Shown: in pieces, positions 23,749-32,368 of the stretch
Position numbering within the stretch: the first letter of the stretch is position 1
Layout of the letters: each line of letters begins with the position of its first letter
Assembly: GCF_021168555.1 (NCBI RefSeq)
Contig: NZ_JAJOZS010000001.1
Coordinates: 310,001 to 374,000, forward strand
From: Stenotrophomonas sp. MMGLT7
GTDB lineage: Bacteria; Pseudomonadota; Gammaproteobacteria; Xanthomonadales; Xanthomonadaceae
DNA: 64,000 nucleotides
Reading direction: 5' to 3'
Position numbers and translations under genes: made by a program
The notes under the pieces: model-generated
Seen by the model: the letters and a program-made list of their open reading frames with translations, nothing else
Told to the model about the DNA's origin: nothing
Database searches by the model: none

Positions 23749-23994
23749 TCAGTGCTTGCGCCCTTCCCCCGGGCCGCAGCTGTCGCAGCCGCCACAGCCG
23801 CCGCCGGATTGCGGCGGCGGTGCCAGCCGGCGGCCCAGCGCCTGCAGCCAGGGCGCCCGGCCGGGCCGCAGCAGCGGCAGCGCCAGCGCCGTGCGCACGC
23901 GCCGGGTGGTGCCGGGAAACTGCTTCTTCAGCACCACCCAGGCACTGGCCAGCACCAACATCGCGATCAGCACGTACTGCAGTGTCAGCGACAT
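23749..23994 (-). CDS. Small Cys-rich membrane protein downstream of feoB
   Basis: 81 residues. One N-terminal membrane segment (about 5-22, LQYVLIAMLVLASAWVVL), a basic middle and a Gly/Cys-rich tail (GGGCGGCDSCGPGEG). It starts three bases after the feoB stop. It occupies the position of FeoC-like or FeoB-associated Cys-rich proteins. A role in FeoB assembly or iron handling is inferred from position and the Cys motif; no helix-turn-helix typical of FeoC is seen. Confidence 0.75.
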   Translation of the reverse strand: MSLTLQYVLIAMLVLASAWVVLKKQFPGTTRRVRTALALPLLRPGRAPWLQALGRRLAPPPQSGGGCGGCDSCGPGEGRKH

Positions 23995-23997
23995 GGC

Positions 23998-25869
23998 TCA
24001 CCCCGCTCCCAGCAGCACGGCGACCTGGTAGGTCGCCAGCGAGGCCAGGTAGGCCATCGCGAACAGGTAGAACGCGGCGTAGCCCATCTGCTTCCAGGAA
24101 TTGGTCTCGCGCTTGATCGTCGCCAGCGTCGATACGCACATCGGCGCGTAGATGTACCAGACCAGCAGCGACAGCGCGGTCGCCAGGCTCCAGTCCTGCG
24201 CGATCAGCGGCGACAGCGCCTGCGCGGCGGCATCGTCGTCGGCCGCCGACAGCGCGTATACCGTGGCCAGCGAGGACACCGCCACCTCGCGCGCGGCCAT
24301 GCCCGGGATCAGCGCGATGCAGATCTGCCAGTTGAAGCCCAGCGGCGCGAAGAACACCGCCATCGCGTGGCCGATGCGGCCGGCGAAGCTGTAGTCGATC
24401 GCCGGCAGGGTCGCGTTCTCCGGCGCGCCGGGGAACGACAGCAGGAACCACAGCAGGATGGTCAGCGCCAGGATGATGCCGCCGACGCGCTTGAGGAAGA
24501 TCATGCCGCGCTCCCACAGCCCCAGCGCCAGGTCGCGCGGATGCGGCAGGCGGTAGGACGGCAGTTCCAGCATCAGCGGGTGCTCGCCCTTGTCGCGGCG
24601 CCAGCGCTTCATCGTCCACGACACCAGCAGCGCGCTGGCGATCGCCGCCACGTACAGGCCGAACAGCACCAGGCCCTGCTGGTTGAAGATGCCGCCGACG
24701 GTGCGCTGCGGCACGAACGCGCCGATCAGCAGCGCGTACACCGGCAGCCGCGCCGAGCAGGTCATCAGCGGCGCCACCAGGATCGTCGCCAGGCGGTCGC
24801 GCGGGTCCTGGATGCTGCGGGTGGACATGATCCCCGGCACCGCGCAGGCGAAGCTGGACAGCAGCGGGATGAACGAGCGCCCGGACAGGCCGGCCGAGGC
24901 CATCATGCGATCGAGCAGGAACGCGGCGCGCGGCAGATAGCCGGACTCCTCCAGCGCCAGGATGAAGGCGAACAGGATCAGGATCTGCGGCAGGAAGATG
25001 ATCACGCCGCCGACGCCGGCGATGATGCCGTCCACCAGCAGGCTGTTGAGCGGACCTTCCGGCAGCGCCCCGCCGACCCACTCGCCCAGCATCGAGGTGC
25101 CGGCGTCGATCATGTCCATCAGCGGCGTGGCCCAGGCGTAGACCGCCTGGAAGATCAGGAACATCACCACCGCCAGCGCCAGCAACCCGAACAGCGGGTG
25201 CAGCAGCCAGCGGTCCAGGGTGTCGTCCAGCCGCGAGGTGCGACTCGGCATGACCACCGCCGCATCGAGGATCGCGTTCACCTGCGCATGCAGTGCGCCG
25301 GCCGCGGCCGGCTCCGGCGCAGGTTCGCCCGCCGGCGCCGGGCCGGCCAGGCCCGGTCCGCGTGCGTCGAGGTACTCGACCAGGTCGGCCGCGCCGTTGC
25401 GGCGGACCGCCACGGTCTCCACCACCGGCACGCCCAGCTCGCGCTCCAGCGCGGCGCGGTCGATGCGGATGCCGCGCCGCTGCGCGGCATCGACCATGTT
25501 CAGCACCACCACCATCGGCCGGCCCAGCCCGCGCAGCTCCAGCGCGAAGCGCAGGTGCAGGCGCAGGTTGGTGGCATCGACCACGCACACCAGTACGTCG
25601 GGCGCCGATTCGCCCGGGTAGAAACCGCGGCACAGGTCGCGGGTGATGGCCTCGTCAAGGCTGGCCGGCTGCAGGCTGTAGGCGCCCGGCAGGTCCAGCA
25701 CCACGAACTCGCGCCCGGACGGGGCGCGGAACCGGCCCTCCTTGCGCTCCACGGTCACGCCGCTGTAGTTGGCCACCTTCTGGCGGCTGCCGGTGAGCTG
25801 GTTGAACAGCGCGGTCTTGCCGCAGTTGGGATTGCCGACCAGCGCCAGGCGCAGGGGAGCGCCGCTCAT
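23998..25869 (-). CDS. feoB: Ferrous iron transporter FeoB
   Basis: 623 residues, on the short side for FeoB. The N-terminal G-protein domain has G1 GNPNCGKT (about 11-18), G2 GVTVE, G3 DLPGAYSL and G4 NMVD. It is followed by a short spacer and a membrane domain with Gate-type repeats (SFACAVPGIMSTR; PGMAAREVAVSSLATVYALS). It moves Fe2+ across the inner membrane. The ATG overlaps the feoA stop (ATGA). Confidence 0.96.
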   Translation of the reverse strand: MSGAPLRLALVGNPNCGKTALFNQLTGSRQKVANYSGVTVERKEGRFRAPSGREFVVLDLPGAYSLQPASLDEAITRDLCRGFYPGESAPDVLVCVVDATNLRLHLRFALELRGLGRPMVVVLNMVDAAQRRGIRIDRAALERELGVPVVETVAVRRNGAADLVEYLDARGPGLAGPAPAGEPAPEPAAAGALHAQVNAILDAAVVMPSRTSRLDDTLDRWLLHPLFGLLALAVVMFLIFQAVYAWATPLMDMIDAGTSMLGEWVGGALPEGPLNSLLVDGIIAGVGGVIIFLPQILILFAFILALEESGYLPRAAFLLDRMMASAGLSGRSFIPLLSSFACAVPGIMSTRSIQDPRDRLATILVAPLMTCSARLPVYALLIGAFVPQRTVGGIFNQQGLVLFGLYVAAIASALLVSWTMKRWRRDKGEHPLMLELPSYRLPHPRDLALGLWERGMIFLKRVGGIILALTILLWFLLSFPGAPENATLPAIDYSFAGRIGHAMAVFFAPLGFNWQICIALIPGMAAREVAVSSLATVYALSAADDDAAAQALSPLIAQDWSLATALSLLVWYIYAPMCVSTLATIKRETNSWKQMGYAAFYLFAMAYLASLATYQVAVLLGAG

Positions 25870-26117
25870 GCCGCCGCCCCCGCCGCTTCGCGGATGCGGA
25901 TGCGGGCGGCCTCGCTGCGCCGCAGCGCGAAGCGGGTGAAGCCCACCTGCACCAGCAGCGGTTCGCGCCCGACCGGCCCGAATGCCAGCACCTGCACCTG
26001 TTCGCCGTCGACGAAACCCAGCTCGCGCAGGCGGCGGGCGATGACATCGTTGGGCTGGAGATCCTGAACGGACTCGACGGTGGCGATACGGCGCAGAGGC
26101 AATTCGGACAACGTCAC
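25866..26117 (-). CDS. feoA: Ferrous iron transport protein FeoA
   Basis: 83 residues with the FeoA SH3-like fold pattern (RLRELGFVDGEQVQVLAFGP, LVQVGFTRFALRRSEAARI). A small cytosolic partner of FeoB, first gene of feoA-feoB-Cys-rich protein, with a Fur-like box just upstream. Confidence 0.93.
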   Translation of the reverse strand: MTLSELPLRRIATVESVQDLQPNDVIARRLRELGFVDGEQVQVLAFGPVGREPLLVQVGFTRFALRRSEAARIRIREAAGAAA

Positions 26118-26133
26118 GGACGACTCTATCCAT

Positions 26134-26154
26134 CAAGAATGGTTATCAATTCTA
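26134..26154 (-). promoter_or_regulatory. Fur-box-like operator of the feo operon
   Basis: The minus strand reads TAGAATTGATAACCATTCTTG, 17 bases before the feoA ATG. It matches the core of the Fur consensus GATAATGATAATCATTATC (TGATAA-CATT). It also lies about 75 bases upstream of the divergent enoyl-CoA hydratase gene. Iron repression of feo is inferred. Confidence 0.65.
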
Positions 26155-26228
26155 GCATCGCGGCAATGCGTCATGGCGGCGCACGCCGGGCCGGCTAGAA
26201 TCGAGCGATTCACGTTGGGGGAGTGCCG

Positions 26229-27017
26229 ATGAGCGACCCGCTGCTGCTGGAACGCGATGGCCCGGTGCTGACGCTGCGGCTGAACCGGCCCGTCCTGCAC
26301 AACGCCCTCGACCCGACGCTGATCGAGGCGCTGACCCGGGCGCTGCTCGATGCCGGCGGCGACGACGGCATCCGCGCGGTGGTACTGGCGGGCGCCGGCG
26401 CCTCGTTCTGTGCCGGCGCGGACCTGCAGCGGATGCGGGCCATGGCCGATGCCGGCGAGCACGAGAACCTGGCCGACGCACTGGCGCTGGCGCGGCTGAT
26501 GCGCACCCTGGACGAACTGCCCCGCCCCACCATCGCCCGCGTCCACGGCGCGGCCTTCGGCGGCGGCGTCGGGCTGGTGGCGTGCTGCGACATCGCCATC
26601 GCCTCGCCGCAGGCGCGCTTCGGCCTCAGCGAGAGCCGGCTGGGGCTGCTGCCGGCGGTGATCTCGCCCTACGTGGTGGCGGCGATCGGCGCGCGCCAGG
26701 CGCGGCGCTGGTTCGCCACCGCCGAGCCCTTCGATGCCGGCACCGCGCTGCAGATCGGCCTGGTGCACCAGGAAGTGCCGGCCAGCCAGCTGGACCTGGC
26801 CGTCGCGCGGCAGGTGGAACTGCTGCTCGCGGTCGCACCGCAGGCAGCCGCCATGGCCAAGGCGCTGGTCCGCAAGACCGCCGCAGGCGGCGATGGCCAC
26901 GCGCAGGACCGCGACAACGCCGCGCTGATCGCCCACCTGCGCGCCTCCGCCGAGGGCCGCGAAGGCCTGTCGGCCTTCCTCGACAAACGCCCGCCCGCAT
27001 GGGCGGCCAGGGAGTGA
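26229..27017 (+). CDS. Enoyl-CoA hydratase/isomerase (methylglutaconyl-CoA-hydratase-like)
   Basis: 262 residues. Crotonase fold with oxyanion-hole segments GAGASFCAGADLQRM and HGAAFGGGVGLVACCDIAIA, and catalytic acidic residues in FGLSESRLGLLPAVISPYV, a pattern common in LiuC/methylglutaconyl-CoA hydratases. The neighbouring HMG-CoA lyase supports a leucine-degradation role. GGGGGAG upstream places the start at 26229 rather than the GTG at 26223. A TAGAAT -10-like hexamer lies at about 26198-26203. Confidence 0.85.
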   Translation: MSDPLLLERDGPVLTLRLNRPVLHNALDPTLIEALTRALLDAGGDDGIRAVVLAGAGASFCAGADLQRMRAMADAGEHENLADALALARLMRTLDELPRPTIARVHGAAFGGGVGLVACCDIAIASPQARFGLSESRLGLLPAVISPYVVAAIGARQARRWFATAEPFDAGTALQIGLVHQEVPASQLDLAVARQVELLLAVAPQAAAMAKALVRKTAAGGDGHAQDRDNAALIAHLRASAEGREGLSAFLDKRPPAWAARE

Positions 27018-27022
27018 GATCA

Positions 27023-27416
27023 ATGCTCGACCATGTCGGATTCCAATGTACGCATTTCGGCCACAGCCTGGCGTTCTTCAAGGCCGCACTGGCGCCGCTG
27101 GGGATCGAGGTGGTGATGGAGGTCGGCGCCGGGCAGACCGGCAGCGGCGACCACGCCGGCTTCGGCAACGACGGCAAGCCGTACTTCTGGATCGGTTCCG
27201 GCCAGGACGGCGGGCGCGGCGGCCGTACCCACGTCGCCTTCGCCGCGGACTCGCGCGCCCAGGTCGATGCCTTCCACCGCGCCGCCCTGGCCGCCGGCGG
27301 CCGCGACAACGGCGCGCCGGGACCGAGGCCGCACTACTCACGCCGGCTACTACGCCGCCTTCGTGCTCGATCCGGACGGCAACAACATCGAGGCGGTCTG
27401 CCATCGGCCGGCCTGA
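27023..27416 (+). pseudogene. VOC-family (glyoxalase-like) gene with a one-base frameshift
   Basis: Starts MLDHVGFQCTHFGHSLAFF, typical of small VOC metalloproteins (about 130 residues). The frame runs to 27337, then an apparent extra T at 27338 shifts it. If that T is skipped, the frame continues PHY-HAGYYAAFVLDPDGNN-IEAVCHRPA and stops at 27414-27416, a textbook VOC ending (YYAAFVxDPDGNNIE). The unshifted frame instead runs on as basic low-complexity sequence. It is either a recent loss-of-function mutation or a sequencing error. It starts five bases after the hydratase stop and was part of that operon. Confidence 0.85.
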
Positions 27417-27556
27417 AGCGGAGGCGATGGCCCTGCCCGCATGCCACTCGCGCAGGGGTGGCGACCGGCCCCGAAGCATGGCGGCGCTCCGCGCGCCATC
27501 CCTGCCCCCTTGCGAGGACATGACCACGTGCGGGAACGACAAGGGAGAACGCCGCC

Positions 27557-28450
27557 ATGGCTGACTCGGTGAGGCTGGTCGAGGTGGCGCCGCGCGATGG
27601 CCTGCAGAACGAGACGCGGCAGGTCGCCACCGCGGACAAGATCGCGCTGGTCGACCGGCTATCGCGTACCGGCCTGCGCAGCATCGAGGCCACCAGCTTC
27701 GTCAGTCCGCGCTGGGTGCCGCAGCTGGCCGACGCCGCCGCGGTGATGGCCGGCATCGAGCGCGCGCCCGGCATCGCCTACCCGGTGCTCGTGCCCAACG
27801 AGCAGGGCTACCGGCGCGCACGCGCCGCCGGGGCCACCGAGGTCGCGGTGTTCACCGCCGCCTCGGAGGCGTTCAACCGCGCCAACATCCATGCCGGCAT
27901 CGACGAGTCGATCGAGCGCTTCCGGCCGGTGCTGGCGCTGGCGGCCGCCGACGGCGTGCGCGTGCGCGGCTACGTCTCCACCGTGCTCGGCTGCCCGTAC
28001 CAGGGCGAGGTGCCGATCGCCGACGTGGTCCGCGTCGCCGGCCGGCTGCACGCGCTGGGCTGCTACGAGGTGTCGCTGGGCGACACCATCGGCGTGGGCA
28101 CGCCCGGCAAGGCCCGCGCGATGCTGCGGGCGGTGGCGCAGGAAGTGCCGGTGCAGGCGCTGGCGGTGCATTTCCACGATACCTACGGCCAGGCGCTGGC
28201 CAACATCCTCGCCTGCCTGGAAGCAGGCGTGCGGGTGGTGGATGCCGCCGTCGCCGGCACCGGCGGCTGCCCGTACGCGAAGGGCGCCAGCGGCAACGTC
28301 GCCAGCGAGGACGTGGTGTACATGCTGCACGGCATGGGCATGGATACCGGCATCGACCTCGGCGCGCTCGCCGCCACCGGCCGCTGGCTGGCCGCGCTGC
28401 TCGGCCGCGACACCGGCAGCCGCGCCGGCAAGGCGCTGGGCCCGGCGTGA
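27557..28450 (+). CDS. mvaB: Hydroxymethylglutaryl-CoA lyase
   Basis: 297 residues. HMGL/TIM-barrel motifs: VAPRDGLQNE with catalytic Arg/Asp, metal-binding HFHDTYGQALAN, and the signature GTGGCPYAKGASGNVASED with the active-site Cys. It cleaves HMG-CoA to acetyl-CoA and acetoacetate, the last step of leucine breakdown. It follows the hydratase and VOC genes by 140 bases with no recognised gene between. Confidence 0.95.
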   Translation: MADSVRLVEVAPRDGLQNETRQVATADKIALVDRLSRTGLRSIEATSFVSPRWVPQLADAAAVMAGIERAPGIAYPVLVPNEQGYRRARAAGATEVAVFTAASEAFNRANIHAGIDESIERFRPVLALAAADGVRVRGYVSTVLGCPYQGEVPIADVVRVAGRLHALGCYEVSLGDTIGVGTPGKARAMLRAVAQEVPVQALAVHFHDTYGQALANILACLEAGVRVVDAAVAGTGGCPYAKGASGNVASEDVVYMLHGMGMDTGIDLGALAATGRWLAALLGRDTGSRAGKALGPA

Positions 28451-28624
28451 CGCCACCGCAGGTCGGCCCCGTCCGGCCGGCGCCCCATGACCGTGGATGC
28501 TTGCGCGCGTCGGCAGCGCGTGAGCCGGCCCGCGACGCGCCATGCCGCGCTTCGCCAGCGCGGCCCGCCGCCGGCCCGGCGCAGTCGATCGGTTAGAATC
28601 GCGCCCTTTACCGGGAGGTGGGCA

Positions 28625-29395
28625 ATGGAGCTTTCGCATACCCGCGCGGTGGTGACCGGCGGCGTTTCCGGCCTGGGCCTGGCGGTGGCGCGGCACCTGG
28701 TCGCACACGGCGGCAAGGTCGCCCTGTTCGACGTCAACGACGACAAGGGCGCGGCCGCCATCGCCGAGCTCGGCCGCGACAACGCCCTCTACCTGCGTAC
28801 CGACGTCACCGACGAAGAAGGCGTGGCCGCCAGCATCGCCGCGGCGCACGAATTCCTCGGCGGGCTCGACGCGGCGATCAACTGCGCCGGCATCCTCGGT
28901 GCCGGCCGCGTGCTCGGCAAGCAGGGCCCGATGCCGCTGGCCACCTTCCGCGGCACCGTGCTGGTCAACCTGGTCGGCAGCTTCAACGTGGCCAAGGCCG
29001 CGGCCGAACGGATGCAGCACAACGCGCCGGGCGAGGACGGCGAGCGCGGGGTGATCGTCAACACCGCCTCGGTGGCCGCCTACGAGGGCCAGATCGGCCA
29101 GGCCGCGTACTCGGCATCCAAGGGCGGCGTGGTCGGCATGACCCTGCCGATGGCGCGCGAGCTGGCGCGCTTCGGCATCCGCGTGATGACCATCGCCCCG
29201 GGCGTGTTCTGGACGCCGATGGTCGATGGCATGACCGAGGCCGTGCAGCAATCGCTCGGCGCCTCGATCCCGTTCCCCTCGCGGCTGGGCCGGCCGGAGG
29301 AATTCGCCGACACCGTCGCCTTCATCCTGCGCAACCGCTACCTCAACGGCGAGACCATCCGGCTGGACGGCGCGGTGCGGCTGGAGCCCAAGTAG
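28625..29395 (+). CDS. 3-hydroxyacyl-CoA dehydrogenase type II (HSD10-like SDR)
   Basis: 256 residues. SDR motifs TGGVSGLGLA, NCAGI, catalytic Ser in NTASVAAYEGQIGQAAYSAS with YSASK. The sequence LGKQGPMPLATFRGTVLVNL and the VRLEPK end are typical of the type II 3-hydroxyacyl-CoA dehydrogenase group acting on branched short-chain acyl-CoAs (isoleucine pathway). TTAGAAT at 28595-28601 is a candidate -10; GGGAGGTG precedes the ATG. Confidence 0.85.
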   Translation: MELSHTRAVVTGGVSGLGLAVARHLVAHGGKVALFDVNDDKGAAAIAELGRDNALYLRTDVTDEEGVAASIAAAHEFLGGLDAAINCAGILGAGRVLGKQGPMPLATFRGTVLVNLVGSFNVAKAAAERMQHNAPGEDGERGVIVNTASVAAYEGQIGQAAYSASKGGVVGMTLPMARELARFGIRVMTIAPGVFWTPMVDGMTEAVQQSLGASIPFPSRLGRPEEFADTVAFILRNRYLNGETIRLDGAVRLEPK

Positions 29396-29404
29396 CCGGG
29401 ATTG

Positions 29405-29488
29405 GGGAGTCGGGATTGGGGATTCGCAACAGCGAGGCCCGTCCCGCTCCCTGCCCCGCCTTTCACCAATCCCCAATCCCGAATCCCT
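29405..29488. repeat. Intergenic palindromic repeat, family B copy 2
   Basis: GGGATTGGGGATTCG-type arm (29405-29425) pairs with 29467-29487. It is the same family as 5255-5340. The distal arm ends directly against the efpL start codon and fills its ribosome-binding region. Confidence 0.85.
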
Positions 29489-30055
29489 ATGAAAGCCAGC
29501 GACATCAAGAAGGGCAACGTCGTCGAGTACAACAACGGCGTCTACCAGATCCGCGACATCGAGCGCAGCTCGCCGCAGGGCCGCGGCGGCAACGTCCGCT
29601 TCCGCTTCATCATGTACAGCGTGCCGGGCGGCAACAAGCTCGATGCCAGCTTCGACGCCGACGACAACCTGCCCGAGGTCGAGCTGCTGCGGCGCCAGGC
29701 CACGTTCTCCTACAAGGACGGCGAGGCGTTCGTGTTCATGGACGACGAGGACTACACCCCGTACACGCTCGATGCCGACGTGGTCGGCGACGATGCCGGC
29801 TACATCACCGATGGCCTGTCGGGCCTCTACGTGCAGGTGATCGACGACCAGCCGGTGGCGGTGCAGCTGCCGCAGAGCGTGGCGCTGGAAGTGGTCGAGA
29901 CCCCGCCGGAGCTGAAGGGCGGCACCGCCACCAAGCGCCCCAAGCCGGCCAAGCTCAGCACCGGCATCGAGATCATGGTGCCCGAGTACATCGGCACCGG
30001 CGAGCGCGTGCTGGTCAACACCGTCACCGGCGAATTCGCCGGCCGCGCCGACTGA
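29489..30055 (+). CDS. efpL: Elongation factor P-like protein EfpL (YeiP)
   Basis: 188 residues, three-domain EF-P fold. [20 protein letters not shown] opens the KOW-like domain; the loop SSPQGRGG (28-35) with Arg32 matches YeiP/EfpL rather than EF-P, whose tip carries a modified Lys/Arg. [12 protein letters not shown] and the C-terminal [21 protein letters not shown] follow the family closely. It relieves ribosome stalling at proline-rich and related motifs. No Shine-Dalgarno is present; the start abuts the family B hairpin. Confidence 0.92.
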   Translation: MKASDIKKGNVVEYNNGVYQIRDIERSSPQGRGGNVRFRFIMYSVPGGNKLDASFDADDNLPEVELLRRQATFSYKDGEAFVFMDDEDYTPYTLDADVVGDDAGYITDGLSGLYVQVIDDQPVAVQLPQSVALEVVETPPELKGGTATKRPKPAKLSTGIEIMVPEYIGTGERVLVNTVTGEFAGRAD

Positions 30056-30086
30056 GGCGCGTCCCGCCGGAAGGCCTGTAGTAACA

Positions 30087-30159
30087 CCGTAGGAGCGACT
30101 TCAGTCGCGATGGGGCATTTGTCGGTAATGCCCCAACGCGACTGAAGTCGCTCCTACGG
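30087..30159. repeat. REP-type palindrome, family A copy 2
   Basis: CCGTAGGAGCGACTTCAG... with its complement ending at 30159. The distal arm supplies the TAG stop (30156-30154) of the following minus-strand gene. It separates the convergent efpL and DUF4105 genes and may serve as a bidirectional transcript end. Confidence 0.9.
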
Positions 30160-31998
30160 TCGCCCCTGCGGGTCGCTCGGGTCGCGTGGCAGTTCCAGTC
30201 CACCGGATTCGGTGTGCAGCCGGCGCAGGCGCTGGCCGATCGCCTCCAGGTTGCCGTCGATGCCGGCCAGCGTCGCGCGCTCCGTCCCGGGCAGCAGTTC
30301 CTCCGCCTGCCCACGCAGCGAACGCCAGCCATCGCGGACCTGCTGCGCGCGCATCGCGGTCTCCCGCGAAGCCAGTTCGGCCGGCTGCGGCAGGCCATAG
30401 CCGGCAGCCTGCAGCAGCGCCGCCGGCTGCGCCAGCATTCCTTCCTGCTGCAGCAACGCGCGGAATTCCGCCGCCACCGCATCCGTATCGCCACCGGCAC
30501 GCAGCAGGCGCCGCTTGAGCGTCTCGCGCATGCGCGCCTGCTGCTTCTGCCAGGCCGCCTGCTCCAGCAGCAGCATGGCCGCGGCGGCGCGCAGGTCGGC
30601 GCGCTCGATCCATTGCCCGCGCCGCGCCGGCGGCGAGGCCAGCCATTGCTCGGCATCGCCCTGCCGCACCGGCAACGCGGCGCGGACCACCTCGAACATC
30701 GCCTGGTAGTCGTCGCTGGCCGAGTCGAAGCGGTAGCCCAGCCGCCGCGCCTGCGCGGCATCGTCGAGCACCGAGGCATCGGCGACGCCGGCGCGCTGCA
30801 GCCGCCGCGCCAGGACGTTGGGGCGGATGCTGGCCAGCGGCAGCGCCGCCAGCCGCGGCGAGGCGTCGTGCAGCAGCCGCCAGGTCTCCAGCGCGCAGTT
30901 GTTGCCGAGGAAGTAGTAGCGGCCGTCGTAGCTCCAGTGCAGCTGCGCCGCGCGCCGGGCGATGGCGGCGATCTCGCCGCGGTCCAGCCGCAGCGGCAGC
31001 GAGCGCAGCCCGCGCAGCTCGACCCGGGTGTACTCGTCCACCACCTGCTGCAGCGGCAGCACGTACAGCCGCGACGGGTAGTCCCCGGTCAGGCCGCGCC
31101 AGCTGGAGACCTGCACGTCGTCGACGAAGGCGCGGAACGAGATCACCCGGTGCTCGCTCAGGTCCAGCCGGCAGTCCGGCCCGCGCGGGCGGCCCGGCGC
31201 GCAGATCACCAGCCGCAGCATGCTGTGGCCCCAGCGGCTCATCGGCCGGCGGTTGGGCTCGGCCAGCAGGTAGTCCACCGCGTAGATGCGCTCGGGATCG
31301 AGCTGCAGCAGCGCCTCGCCGTCGCGGCTGCCGGCCTGGACGAACGGCAGCGTGGCCGGGCATCCGCCGCTCTGTCCGGGCATGCCGAAATGAGCGGCGA
31401 AGTAGCCATGCAGTTGCGGCCGCCGGCAACGGTACTGCGGGTCGAGCACGAAGTACTCGAGGTTGACCGCGACGAACTCGGCCGAGCTGTGCCGCTCGTA
31501 GTCGTCGGGGCTGCGGTCGCTCAGGGTGTTGGCGCCGGCCCGGTGCCAGCGCCCGCGCAGCCATCCGGCCTGGTCGAGCAGGCGCGGATCGCGCGACAGC
31601 CCGCCCCGCGGCGAGCGGTCGTGGAAGTGCGCCAGCTCGTGGACGACGGCCGCCAGCGGCACGCGGCCGTCGCCGCCGGGACTGCGATCGCCGGCGCTCC
31701 AGCGCTGCAGCAGGTCGCGGTCGAGCACGATGCCGCGGCTCAGTGCCCGCGCCTGCACCTGCTCGCGCAGGTCGTCGCGCCACTGCACGTCGAGCCGCTG
31801 CGGCAGCGACTGCCGCCAGTACGGCGGCAGCAGGTCGAGCGAAGCCTGCAGCAGTTCGCGGGTGGCCTGCACCTGCTGCGGCGATAGGCCGTGCGGGTCG
31901 ATGCGGAACTCGGTGGCATCGGCCCCGCCCAGCGCGAAAAGCCCGGCCAGCAGTCCGGCGGGCAGCCACCGCGCACGCGGCGACCGGGGAGCGTGCAT
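30154..31998 (-). CDS. Exported DUF4105 (DUF7844/DUF4105-like) protein with HExxH motif
   Basis: 614 residues with an N-terminal signal peptide (about 1-28). Two possible active sites are visible. The first is a zinc-protease-like HELAH (120-124) with a downstream acidic helix (SSAEFVAVNLEY, Glu174). The second, in the DUF4105 part, is WGHSMLRL (His258) and later LGNNCALETW (Cys368), in the His-then-Asn-Cys order of permuted papain-like folds. The C-terminal 150 residues are helical and charged. The function is unknown; an envelope peptidase or acyl-transfer enzyme is inferred. The start shares a base with the stop of the upstream DUF2388 gene (TGATG). Confidence 0.8.
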   Translation of the reverse strand: MHAPRSPRARWLPAGLLAGLFALGGADATEFRIDPHGLSPQQVQATRELLQASLDLLPPYWRQSLPQRLDVQWRDDLREQVQARALSRGIVLDRDLLQRWSAGDRSPGGDGRVPLAAVVHELAHFHDRSPRGGLSRDPRLLDQAGWLRGRWHRAGANTLSDRSPDDYERHSSAEFVAVNLEYFVLDPQYRCRRPQLHGYFAAHFGMPGQSGGCPATLPFVQAGSRDGEALLQLDPERIYAVDYLLAEPNRRPMSRWGHSMLRLVICAPGRPRGPDCRLDLSEHRVISFRAFVDDVQVSSWRGLTGDYPSRLYVLPLQQVVDEYTRVELRGLRSLPLRLDRGEIAAIARRAAQLHWSYDGRYYFLGNNCALETWRLLHDASPRLAALPLASIRPNVLARRLQRAGVADASVLDDAAQARRLGYRFDSASDDYQAMFEVVRAALPVRQGDAEQWLASPPARRGQWIERADLRAAAAMLLLEQAAWQKQQARMRETLKRRLLRAGGDTDAVAAEFRALLQQEGMLAQPAALLQAAGYGLPQPAELASRETAMRAQQVRDGWRSLRGQAEELLPGTERATLAGIDGNLEAIGQRLRRLHTESGGLELPRDPSDPQGRP

Positions 31999-32306
31999 CA
32001 GCGCGCGAGGATGGCCTGCGCCAGTTCCAGGTCGCTGGCGTCGCGGGCGGCGACATCGCGCTCGCGCAGCAGCCGCAGCGCCGCCTCCAGCTGGGCACCG
32101 CGCAGGCGGCCGTCGCTGGCGACGAAGCCGGCCGCATCGCTGCGCGCGGCCATCACCACCTTGTCGTCGCCGGAAGTGCTGTCCGAGGACGCCGAGCTGC
32201 CGGCCGAACTGGCCCCGGCCGAGGTACCCGCGAAGCTGGAGGCGAACACGGACACGGGAGCCGATACGGCCAGCAGGAAACACAACAGCAGCGGATGCTT
32301 TTTCAC
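31998..32306 (-). CDS. DUF2388-family small exported protein
   Basis: 102 residues. Signal peptide (MKKHPLLLCFLLAVSAPVSVFA), a Ser/Thr/Ala-rich linker, then the family core DKVVMAARSDAAGFVASDG and RGAQLEAALRLLRE ending LELAQAILAR, as in Pseudomonas DUF2388 proteins. Translationally coupled to the DUF4105 gene. Its role is unknown; a periplasmic partner or substrate of the downstream hydrolase is a reasonable guess. Confidence 0.8.
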   Translation of the reverse strand: MKKHPLLLCFLLAVSAPVSVFASSFAGTSAGASSAGSSASSDSTSGDDKVVMAARSDAAGFVASDGRLRGAQLEAALRLLRERDVAARDASDLELAQAILAR

Positions 32307-32368
32307 TTCATGGACTCCGGACGGGAAACTTGACCAAGGCTAGCGGGGGATTGTTAGCGATTCATTGC

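Noticed and set aside
23755-26067. Long plus-strand frame opposite feoB
   Set aside because: Gln/Arg/His-rich antisense shadow; feoB motifs are complete on the minus strand.
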